DNA of 64,000 nucleotides from NCBI GenBank assembly GCA_015501055.1, contig JADNYV010000061.1, forward strand, positions 1-64,000. Direction: 5' to 3'. This DNA is from Mucidula mucida (Eukaryota > Basidiomycota > Agaricomycetes > Agaricales > Physalacriaceae). Each line of letters opens with the position of its first letter. Within the stretch, counting starts at the first letter, position 1. A program made the position numbers and the translations under genes. The notes below the pieces were generated by a model that ran no database searches, was not told the DNA's origin, and saw nothing but the letters and a program-made list of their open reading frames with translations. Below are positions 11,149-21,100 of the stretch, one piece after another.

Positions 11149-11817
11149 TTAAAGAGGATTATCCATAATTTCACAAAACATTGGAACACCCTCCTTGTCT
11201 GGGTATGGCGTACGACGAGGAATACAATAATCTTCCGGACGTGTCAATGCTCGCTCACGTCCAACCAATGGCTGCGAAGGTGGGGCATTTGCATGGCGTC
11301 GAATTGCCATCTTGATGCGCAACGGTTGTTGATTTCTGTAAGCCAGTCAGGGAATTAATCAAATACGCCAAGGAGGACTCACCGAACACAATATCTCTCT
11401 TCTCTGAAACGAGCCTGACCTCTGTCCTCTTCGTGCATGGTTGAATCCCGCTGGGCACGCTTCAACGCCCGCTCCTCACGCTTTTTAGTGTTTCGCTCCG
11501 CCCTATGCTTGCGCTCATACACAGCGCGTCGATCCAAGGAGGTTGGGCCACTTTTAATGGGTGGAGTAGGCGTCTCGTCATCTGTCTCCGCTGCTTTAAA
11601 TTGCCGCTGCATCTGGAGACGTCCAGCATCGGTGATGATAGAGGGGAAGGGCCGTCTAACCAGGCCCTTTTGGTAGTCTTGCTACAGATAAATCAGCTCA
11701 ACCGCCACAAAGGAATGAGACGATTCATACATAGTGCAAAATCTCATCAACTAGGTGTTCCGGCCGTGGCTTGGAGCGCACTGCGTAATCAGCGAAATAT
11801 TCGTCGAAGTCTGCCAT
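11149..11817 (-). CDS. KDZ passenger gene C: small conserved hypothetical protein (190 aa)
   Basis: Three exons, 11817-11731, 11681-11383 and 11335-11149, with introns of 49 and 47 bp (GTATGA...CTGTAG and GTGAGT...TTACAG). Together they give an uninterrupted 190-residue protein starting MADFDEYFADYAV and ending EIMDNPL. The centre is very basic and Arg/Lys/Glu-rich (YERKHRAERNTKKREERALK), likely an alpha-helical nucleic-acid- or protein-binding stretch. No domain is recognised. It lies between passenger gene D and the TET/JBP pseudogene on the same strand. The frame is intact. Confidence 0.65.
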
Positions 11818-12228
11818 GAGGGTTGGAAGAAAGTAGTCAAGTCACGTAGGGTCACGTCAAGTAAATGCTTACTGCGTGACGTCTCCTTATGTAGCCACGT
11901 CCCGACGCGCCAGCCAAAGAAACTGAGTTTGACCAAGTTGTCTCGCAATTGGAGCCGCTTTGAGGACTTGTAAGACATATGGAACCACATCTCAAGTAAT
12001 CTAGATAATGTGTAGTGCAACGAAGCAAAATTGAAGTAGTACCAACATTCATACTTTTGAGATGAACCGTGATTCCTCGTATGTACCATGATTGATCTCA
12101 TGATTGTCCTTTTTTTGAACCTGCTTGCAAGACATTTTTGGGTTTTGCAACCACCTTACTTGGGTGACTTAGAGAACTTCCAACAATGTGCGGTGAGTGA
12201 ATAAATGTCATTGAATAGTACGGGTATG

Positions 12229-13711
12229 CTAGTTATCCTTCAGCTCATCCCACGTCGACATCATTGCAAGGCCTCGCGTCCATCTATCAAGCTTCCACGC
12301 CGTAACGTCTGCAAAACGCGCGCGGTCGTCTGCCTTGAGCTGCTTGTCGCTCTTAAACCCATTGTCAATCCATCGAAGAACACCGCCGGGAAAATATTGC
12401 GTGAAAGAGCTGCGCTCCTCGATGTCCGGGTTGGCGAGGCGGGTATTTGAATGAACAACCGATGCTGAGGGGACGTAAATGGTGGTGCCCGCCGGGAATT
12501 CGAAATACACCCCATAATCCCATAGGATGAGGTGACCACCCTTCCGATAGTCGAACAATCCTAAGCGGTGATAGCGCACCAGCCGTAGGGGACGTTCATG
12601 ACATCGCGGTGCTTAAAGCAAATAACGTTCCTTCCGCGGCGAGCAAAATTGAAGCAAGCCATAGGAAACACCGAGTGCTTGAAGTTCGCGCCAAGTCGGG
12701 GCGTTGTTGTACAGGGTCTGGTGGCTTGCGAAGAAGTGCGCGTGGAGTTGAGGCGCCCATGGTTCAAAAGACGCTGTGCGAACGGTTAAGATCATATGTA
12801 AATTTGAACTATAAACTCACCACTTTGATAGTGTGCAATACGACACACACTGGGTCGCCCAATAAGCCTACAAATCAATCAAGGCAGTTACCCAGCCGAA
12901 GATTGCCTGGTTGCACGGATCCCGCGCCAACTAAATTGCCTGTATTGACGGCGACAAAGTTTCCGCGGCGATGAGGCCCGGATTGCAGCCCGGCAGCCTC
13001 AAGCTCAGCGAGCATAGCCGCGTGAGCGTCCTTGCAATGTCGTCCCAACTTTCATCGTCGCGAGGCTTGTCAACGAAGCAGCCACCGACGCGACCTTCTG
13101 AGTCAACGATAGGCCGGATGACGCTGTGGAGACTGATTACAGGAGGACAAGGTGAATAAACATGGTGCTCACCCCGGTTTGTATTCAACCTTGCGAAGCC
13201 CCATGGCGTCTAGCTGCTCCGGGGTGTATTGGGTGCGGACACCCGAAGTCTGTGTCTCCCGTTTAGCGGTGTACGCGTTCTTTGCGGCTGGAAAATTGGC
13301 GGCGGTGGCCGTGGTCGCGAGTTCCTCGGCTCGCTCAAAGATTTTGGCTTTAAGCCGGTCATCAGCATGGTGACCTTCCTCGTCCTTCACAGTGTCACGT
13401 TTTTTTTGGCGTTTGGCGTGGCGGAACGAGTTCTTGCCAGATGATGGACTGGGACGCGGGCGCTTAATGCCAATAATGGGTTCAGCGTCGCAGGTAAAGG
13501 AAACCGAGGGCATGCAGTTGATGTCATCCGCATCAGTCTCCTCCTCGTCCTCGTCGCGGCTGTTATCCTCATCAAGACTATCATCTAATTCGGCACTCGT
13601 GGAGGCTTGCAGGAGAGCAGCAAAGTCTGCATCGACCTGAACGGGGAGCACCCAGGGCGAGAAGATGCGATTCGAGCGAGTAAGTCGCATTCCAAGAAAG
13701 GAGGTGGCCAT
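12229..13711 (-). pseudogene. TET/JBP-family 2-oxoglutarate/Fe(II) oxygenase, frameshifted
   Basis: The TET/JBP family oxidises 5-methylcytosine or thymine bases in DNA using Fe(II) and 2-oxoglutarate; fungal members are known as KDZ-transposon cargo. The ATG at 13711 opens a charged N-terminal exon (to about 13172), then an intron of about 50 bp. The catalytic core is recognisable: WAPQLHAHF; the metal-binding H-x-D in FKHRDVMN (about 12605-12611); GWCAIT; GGHLILWDYGVYFEFPAG; the distal histidine in SVVHSNT; the 2OG-side arginine region ERSSFTQYFPGG; then VLRWIDNGF. Frame changes remain after splicing near 13050 (one base lost in an A run), 12680, and 12573 (one base lost in a T run), so the copy is inactive. 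It is divergent from the transposase at 14001. Confidence 0.8.
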
Positions 13712-14000
13712 TGCCTAAAGGACAGAGTGTCAGAACCGGTTTGAAAGTCGCTTGATGATGGAAAACCCAACGGATTTGGCTGAAAAGCATGTTTTTCCTG
13801 CTGATCTGCTGGACCCAGGATTGAGTCCGTCCAGATAAGCAAAAAAAACACGCTTTGGAGCCAAATCGGTGGGGAAGAGGAAAGGAACTAGACAGAGACT
13901 TACTTTAGGTGTTGGGAGGGAGAAGAGAAAGTGATTGTACCATGTGACTTTGTTTGCTCTATTTGGCTGTAGGCTGTTGTTGTACTTCGACCATTCACCC
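13712..14000. promoter_or_regulatory. Divergent promoter between TET/JBP gene and KDZ transposase
   Basis: A 289-bp spacer between two genes transcribed away from each other (start codons at 13711 minus and 14001 plus). It presumably drives both. No TATA box or recognisable operator stands out. Confidence 0.45.
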
Positions 14001-17000
14001 ATGCCAAAAGGATCCTCCAGAAAAGTCGTCGAGCGTACAAGGGGGACAGGACATCAGCTGCGGGGTCCAGACGCTCGGGCGCGCCAGACACAGCAAGATC
14101 TGAAGGTCGCGTTCCGGCGGAACCAAGGTGGGATTGAACGCGACCTCCTATACCCTTTAACCTTGTCTTATAGACAAAAGCAGGAGGGAGCGGCGGAAAG
14201 ATGCACACACCCTGAAAACTTACGTCGTCCAGGTGTTGAGCCAAACCGACGCCTCGGGATCCTCTGAGGATGTGCCAATGGACGTCGACCAGGACTCAGA
14301 CTATCATGATGTCGAAGAGTCTGAGGCGTATCAGGATGTTGTTACTGGGAAGACGCGTTTGGAGATCAGTCACGCTGGAGACGAGTCCAGACTAGTCATT
14401 AGCAGGCTGGCTACAGGGATCTCCGACGCGTTGTCGAAAGGAAGGCGATTCAGGCGCGATACGCGTTCGCGTAGCTCTCGGACTGAAGCACAAACACTAG
14501 CCTTTGCGGGTCAGATTGGAGAGATGATCACTGCGTATGGGCACTTCATGGCCACGCGCGGGACAGAGGGTTTCAATAACACGGCGCCAGAGGCTCCGCC
14601 TACTGAAGCGCAGGCCATGCAGGAGGTGACGGTAGTCAATGCGTTTGGTGAGTAAGAAATAAAACCTACGCAACGCCGCGGTGGCTGACTTCAAGATAGG
14701 CGGATTTACTAAAGGGTCGATCACAAAGTACGCGAGCGACAAGTTCACCGCTAGTGCGTTCGTCCGAGAGGGCTTAATACCCAGTGCACCTTTCAAACCT
14801 GGGGTGGCAGTCACCATCCGCACGATGGAGCTGTTCAGGCGCCTCCGTAATCGTTCTCCTCGCCTTTCGGTGCAGGCATTCAGCACCACTCTTTGCGATA
14901 TGGATCTCCAACCCAGTCGCCGCCACTTCGAGAAACAATTAACTATATGCTACGACGTCTTCATTTCATTGGTGGAAGGCCTTGAGAAACGCGTCAAGCG
15001 CGCACTTAATCGTGATTCGCCTGACTGGAGGCTTGCAAATGCCTGTGCTCCCTGTCTTACTCACGGGGGATGGGAACAATTCCATTGTGCGGATGAAGAA
15101 CTTCCGTGTGATGCCGGTCAACCTGGACAAGGCCAAGGGAGACGAGATGGATGGTGAGGCCGAGACCAACGACGGTGATGAAGGGAGCAGCGGGAGTAAA
15201 TGCGGTAAGCCTGGCAGGAAGGGAAAAGGAGGGAAGGATCGGACGGGATACGACGCGCCGGACGTTTGTTTGACGGAATTGTTGGACACGCGAGACGGGC
15301 GAGGGGACTACTTCATTCAACCAGTCAAGATGGAGAAGTTTAAGAAGGATCCTATGAAAAATAGCTGGGTAAGTACTACACGAGCCAGAGGAGGATTTAC
15401 TGACAATGATTTAGAAAAGCACTACGGGCGAGCCTGACCGCGCCGCCTGTGAGGATAGGTGGCATAATATGGTAAACGATGTGGCTTCAAAGGCATGGGG
15501 GATCTACAAGGAAACGGGAATATTTGTCCTGCTGTGCCGACATGACATGATGTTCATGGTTGCGGACATGATTGAAAGCGGGGAGCTGTACGTGGTTGTT
15601 CTATTTGTTAACCACGATACTCACTCATGGAACAGAGCAGCATATCCACTGGCACTGATTGAGCGCCTACTGGAGGTCATTAAACTCCACAAGATCGTTA
15701 TCGGTTACGACTGCGGCTGCAAGTTTAAGAAAACCCTCGCGCGTTCAATGCTGGGCCCAGTCACAAAGGATCAGGTCGTTGAATTTGTAGTCGGGTTATT
15801 CCACGGGCACACCCATAACCGCGAATGCCAACTGTACAATCTACCGACATATGAGAAGGAGTGGGCCTCAACGCTTTTGAGAACTGTGAGTCCTACTTTT
15901 CCAAGTCAAACGCTCTCGCCCCGGTTGTCCGTCACTCCTCGACTTTCCACCGACATCAGACTGTTCGGACATACATGCAGCACATGGATGAAGTGGAGAC
16001 ATTCCAACGTTGGAGTACGTATTCTCCCGCCATGCATTCTGTGAGCTAACATTGCTATTCAGCCATTACTCTGTACAACGATGTCAAGCACGCATTGGAG
16101 ATCATAGCCGACCGCCCCGTGCTATTAACGATGATGCAGCACTTGGGCGTCAAGGACACGAACGAGTTTTATGAATGGCTTGATGACGAACGGCAATATC
16201 TGCGAACGTTGCACGCGGAGCCAGAAGAAGACAGCCTTCGGGTCGAGTACTACAAGGCACTGACTGCTTGGCACGATGCTACGTAAGTTATTTATTCGTT
16301 GAAGGTTCAGTCACTGATTGCCAACAGAGAGAAGCTCAGCGAAGCGTGACGGGACACGCTGATGATTCCGCTGGGCGACGAGTGTAACCCAGAGGTTCTT
16401 GCAGTGGAACGGGAACACCGAAAACTGCTGCATCGGGTAGTACGGTCTCTGGAACAAGTCGAGTACCTTGAGCAGCGCCTGAACATCTTCGAGCGCTGGG
16501 AAAAGGACTCCCTTGAGTTCCAGTCCACCGCCCAGCTAGCAATGACCAGGGAGTATCGCCTGGCGCTTGATGAGCTTGAGCGACTGGTCGTTTCTCGCAT
16601 ATTTGAGCTTACCAAGATGAACATGTCTGGTACAGGTAAGCTTTGAATTTGGTGGTCAATAACCGTTCTAATATGTGTGCGGCAGGTTATAAACTGCAGA
16701 AACACATTGCAAAGGCCCTCCAAGCGCGCTCGAAGGCGGTTAGAGCCGCTCTAACTCGGTTCAACGCTGCTGCCGCTCGTCTGAAACGAGACGAACTTGG
16801 CTGGGAAGAAGTGGTTGCGTACAGCTTCTTAGCCGAGTTTGACCTTTTGCGTGACTCTCGGGAGGAGGTACAGAGGAAGAAGTGGTCAACGCCAGCCGCC
16901 AGAGAGGCGCTCAATGCGTTCTTCAAGAACCTCCGCGCAGAGGAGACGTTAACCCGCTGCGCGATAGAGGGCACACGACTGCTCACCTATATGAGGGACA

Positions 17001-17467
17001 AGGAGCAATATCTCAAGCTCGCGGTGGAGCTATACACCACGTCAAGGCCAGAAATCGCGCAGCAAATTCGACGCGAAGCACTGTTCAAGAAGCGCGTTCA
17101 TGATGAGCATCGCAAGCGGCTGAAGCGCATCGAGAAATTGGACGGGTACGCGGAGGCAGTGGGCGCGGTGAAGCAGCTGGACGGATTCCAGGCAATTACA
17201 CTGATGACGGGTGAGAGGAAAGGCCGGCGCGAAGGGTTCAAGATTGAGGAGTTGAGGGCGACGGCAGCATTGGCGGGAAACGCCACTGATGCGCCGACGG
17301 CGACCGACATCAACAAACCAGGCCCGCATTCAGATGGCGACGACAATGATGATGATGACGACTCGGACTGGGAAGACGTCGGCTATGAACACGAGGGCGG
17401 GCGTGATGACGATGAGGCAGCAATTGACCTGGCTGTGCAACTTACCACCCTGTCAGTCAGTTCCTAG
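14001..17467 (+). pseudogene. KDZ-superfamily transposase (DDE type), broken
   Basis: Cut-and-paste transposase of the Kyakuja-Dileera-Zisupton group. The ATG at 14001 starts MPKGSSRKVVERTRG. Introns at 14128-14173 and 14648-14699, and later ones near 15369, 15590, 16015, 16283 and 16636, restore the frame. Family landmarks: SAPFKPGVAVTIR; DGNNSIVRM (first catalytic Asp); RWHNMVNDV; GYDCGCKFKK (second Asp); FHGHTHNRECQ; ENCESYFSKSNA (Glu); then a long helical C-terminus ending in an Asp-rich stretch and AVQLTTLSVSS. Three lesions remain: a frame change with loss of the Cys-cluster segment near 15055, a one-base deletion near 15857, and an in-frame TGA near 16347 (probably CGA changed to TGA). 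All catalytic residues survive in pieces, suggesting recent loss. Confidence 0.88.
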
Positions 17468-17537
17468 CTTGGTGATTCCCTTTTATGTATATCCAATGGT
17501 TGTTTATATTATTGTACAATTTATGGTATTTTTTTCC

Positions 17538-17800
17538 GGTTTATTTGGCGGGGATACGGGGGACGGCGGTGAAGACAGCTGCGGCAACGGCGGGATGATG
17601 AGCGGGACCTAAGATGCCGGTCCAATCACGCAGTGATGTCAGGCGGGCGGATCGGCTCCGAACCCGTGCTCTCAGATGGCTATAAGTCCCTTTAATTATT
17701 GTGTATTACAGCCAGTGGTAAATAAACACTTAACCGACCTAGTTAGGTCCCCATCCTGGGTAGGGATGGGGACCTAAGTAGGTGGGTTAAGTGGGAACCC
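17538..17800 (-). repeat. Right terminal inverted repeat of the KDZ element
   Basis: Inverted copy of 6465-6727, again with the TAGGTCCCCATCC hairpin (about 17738-17770). It is cut six bases before its end by the Gypsy insertion; the missing TTGGTG is at 23691-23696. Confidence 0.9.
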
Positions 17801-17983
17801 TGTAAGCTCGACTATACCGTCGAGCCACTAAGTCGAAAGTCGCACGTTCGATAACTGGATCAAAGCGTCTTCGTTCGGGTCGAGGTGGAGGTACGGAAGT
17901 AAAGTAAGTAAGTACGTCCGATCGTTGTGTAGATCTAAGTATAGAGAAGTCCGATATGTCCGTTCTGTGTAAGCGGGCTTACA
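17801..17983 (-). repeat. 3' LTR of Gypsy-2 (183 bp)
   Basis: Reading in the element's direction, it starts with a perfect hairpin TGTAAGC-CC-GCTTACA and ends AGCTTACA. It is identical to 23503-23685. A purine-rich tract (AGAGGGTGGGCGAG, at 17984-17997) abuts it on the internal side, the usual primer for plus-strand synthesis. Confidence 0.93.
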
Positions 17984-18163
17984 CTCGCCCACCCTCTGAA
18001 AAAGAAAATGCAGCAAAAAATTTCAACTCAACATCAACCGGCGTCGGGTGCGTTAAAACCCAGTGGGAAAAAGCTACCGCGCTAACCCACTTCCCGAAAC
18101 CGGTCATCATCTAAAAAGGTGCCCAGAGGGAGAGGCTCTGCAGATAGCGGCGATACCGTTAGG

Positions 18164-21100
18164 CTATCGCGCTGTGGTCGAACGTTCCTCCCATACGTCA
18201 AGGGCTTCGCAGTCGGCGAGTTCCGTGCGTGAGAGCCAGTGGTCGTGTCCTGCATCGTACCCTCTCCACCGGACAAGGTATTGACGGCCACGGCCACGCT
18301 TGCGTTCGTCAACTATCTTCTCGATGAAGTATTCTTCAAGCCCGTCCTCAGTCATTACAGGACCAGGTTGCGCGAGCTTGCGGGACGGGAACAAGCCGTC
18401 ATCGTTGGGAGTGTACCGCCGGAGGAGGGAGACGTGGAATGTCGGGAATTCATTTGACGTTGGTATGTCTAGGGTATAGGTCGAATGGTCAGTATCCTTG
18501 TCTAATATCGTGTAAGGGCCGTCGAAGCGGGGAAAGAACTTAGCCGCTCTCTTCTCGCCCTTCTTAGGTCCCTTGTTCGCGTAATTGCGTCGCCTGTGGA
18601 AGGTGGACAGTAGAACACGGTCGCCGATGTTGAAGTCGGGGTCATCCGCTCTGTGTTTATTTGCCGAAGAAGCCTGGCTAACTTTAGCAGCAGTTAAAGC
18701 ATCCTGTGCCTCGGCGGTGCGCGTATTCAGTTCATCGATAACCTCACGTGCCAGCTTCTCAGCGTCAGACAGAGTCTGTACCGTCGGTACGATTGGGGGC
18801 ATTGTTCTCGGTGAACGTCCCATCCGGAGTTGGAAACCAGAAAAACCCGTAGAGGCGTTGACAGTATTCATTATGTTGAATCGTATAATCGGGAGGCATT
18901 TTACCCATCCCTTCTGTTGGCGGTCGACGTAAAAGCGGATCGCCTCGTTAACGGACTTGTTGCTGCGTTCAGAAATGCCGTCGGATTCAGGATGGAACGC
19001 GGAAGACATCTTAAGCTTGATTCCGGATATCTGTGTGAACGCCTTCCAAAATTTTGAAACGAACAGTTTGTCGCGGTCTGAGAAGATGTCATCTGGTAAG
19101 CCGTTCTCGCAGTACCATTCGTTAAAGAATATTACAGCGAAGTCTTCAGCGGTGATATCGTTACGAGTCGGTATAATTCGAATATCAGAACCTAACCGGT
19201 CGGTCATTGTTACAATGGCGTTGAAACCCTCGTCTTCCGGTAACGGTCCGATGAAATCGATGCCCACTGAGGATCCACGGCTGTCGGGTATTGGTGAAGG
19301 ATGTAAAGGGCCCGCAGGTTTTGTTGTAGTCCCCTTGTTGCGTAGACAGTCCATGCATGCCGGGATGTAGGCTTCGCGAAGGTCTCGCGCCATGTTTGGC
19401 CAGTAGTAGGCATCATGTAGTGCGGCGTAGGCTTTGTCTCCGCCTGCGTGGCCCAGCGCGTCGTGCGCGGATCGGAACAGAGTTTCTCGTATGTCCCCGT
19501 AACGCGGTATCAGCAAGCGGTCACCGATGTACCACAGACCGTTCCTTTCGGATACATTTGGTAACAGTTTCTCCCCGGAAGCGAACTTTGCGCAGAAGTT
19601 GTCCTTTGTGTAACCTTCCTTAATGTCGTCCACAATGCTCTTGTCCGCGGTGATTTTCAGTACGGAGGCTACAGCGGACGTGGTGCGCGGCGGCCAGCAA
19701 GCGGAGCGGTAGTCGTCGTCTGCGTCGAGGTCGTTGGGTTCGCAGTCATTCGGTGGGCAGTAACGAGACAGAGCGTCGGCGACAGTATTGTCGATTCCAG
19801 GGATGTATGTTATGGTAAAATCATACTGGGACATGGTTTCCATCCATCTAGCTTGTCGTCGTGACAGGTCGCGTTGTCCATCGAAGTTCTCCAGAGTGCG
19901 GTGGTCGGTGTAGACAATGAACTCATTCCCAATCAGGTCAGTGCGCCAGCGTTTCAGAGCACGAATTACCGCCAGCAGCTCTTTTTCGTGTACCGGGTAA
20001 TTCAGTTGGGCCTTCTTTAGCTGCATAGAATCGTAAGCCACAGGGCGTGCAGTTTCCCAGGTGGGGCCATAAGACAGGACGGCGCCGGTACGTAAGTCGC
20101 TAGCATCGCACGTCACAAAGATCTTGTTGACTCCGGAGGTATCATCGTGGTCAATAACCGTTAAGCATTCTCGGGATGTGACGATCTTCTTGATCGCATC
20201 GAAAGCGTTCTGGTGTCGAAGTGTCCATTCTGGAAAGGCAGCGCGGGCAGCGTCCGTCGTCAGTGGGGTCAGGATGGCGGTTTGCTCAGCGAGGCCGGGC
20301 AGGAAGTTTGCGAGGTAACGTACGAGTCCCAGGAAGGACAGTACTTCTGTCGTGGACTTGGGTGTTGACCAATTAATGATCTTCTCCGCTTTCTTGAAGT
20401 CAGCTTCGATTCCGCGTCGTGAGATGTGATGACCTAAGAAGTCAATATCAGTACGGAAGAACTGTGATTTCTTTTCATTGCAGTATAGCTTTGCCTTTCG
20501 GAGCGCGTCCAGGATGAGCCGAACGTGTTGTACGTGTTCCTCCAGAGTTTGGGACCATATGATAATGTCATCCAGGTAAACATGGCAGATAACGCCGATG
20601 TATTGCCGCAGTGCGTCGTTGACACGGCGTTGGTGAACCGGCGGTGAGTTCTTCAGTCCCTGTGGCATCACTAGCCATTCAAATGTCCCGAGCGGCGTGT
20701 TGACAGCAGTGTACTTGACGGAATCTTCGTCCATAAACGTCTGAAAGAAACTGTCGGTCATGTCCATTTTAGAGAACCACTTTCCTTTGCCCGCATCTGA
20801 CAGTATCTCGTCGACACGCGGCATTCGGTAGTTGTCACTGATCGTATTCGCATTTAGTTGTCGGTAGTCGTTCACCCAGCGCGGTAACGCATTCGGGTCA
20901 GCTTTCGGTACGAGGAAGGCCGGGGAAGCGAATTCGGATTGTGAGGGGCGTATACGGCCAGCCTCGAGGTGTCGGTCGATCAGCGTCTGCCAGGCGTCAC
21001 GGTACTTCTTTGGGCTGCTATACGAGCGCGAGTTTATCTTCTTGTCTGCGTCTTTTACCTTTATTGACATTTTGAAGGTGTCCTTGGGCATTAAGTCCAC

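Larger units (their letters stand above)
6465..17800. mobile_element. KDZ-superfamily DNA transposon with TET/JBP and other passenger genes
   Basis: About 11.3 kb bounded by long inverted repeats (left 6465-6727, right about 17538-17800). The last six bases of the right end, TTGGTG, now lie at 23691-23696, beyond a Gypsy insertion. Inside are a KDZ transposase (plus strand), a divergent TET/JBP oxygenase and four other minus-strand genes, an arrangement known from basidiomycete KDZ elements. Reconstructed ends read CACCAAGGGTTCCCAC on both sides. No matching target duplication is seen (left flank GTCCGCTT, right flank TATGCAGT). The transposase has two frameshifts and a stop, so the element cannot move by itself. 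Confidence 0.88.
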
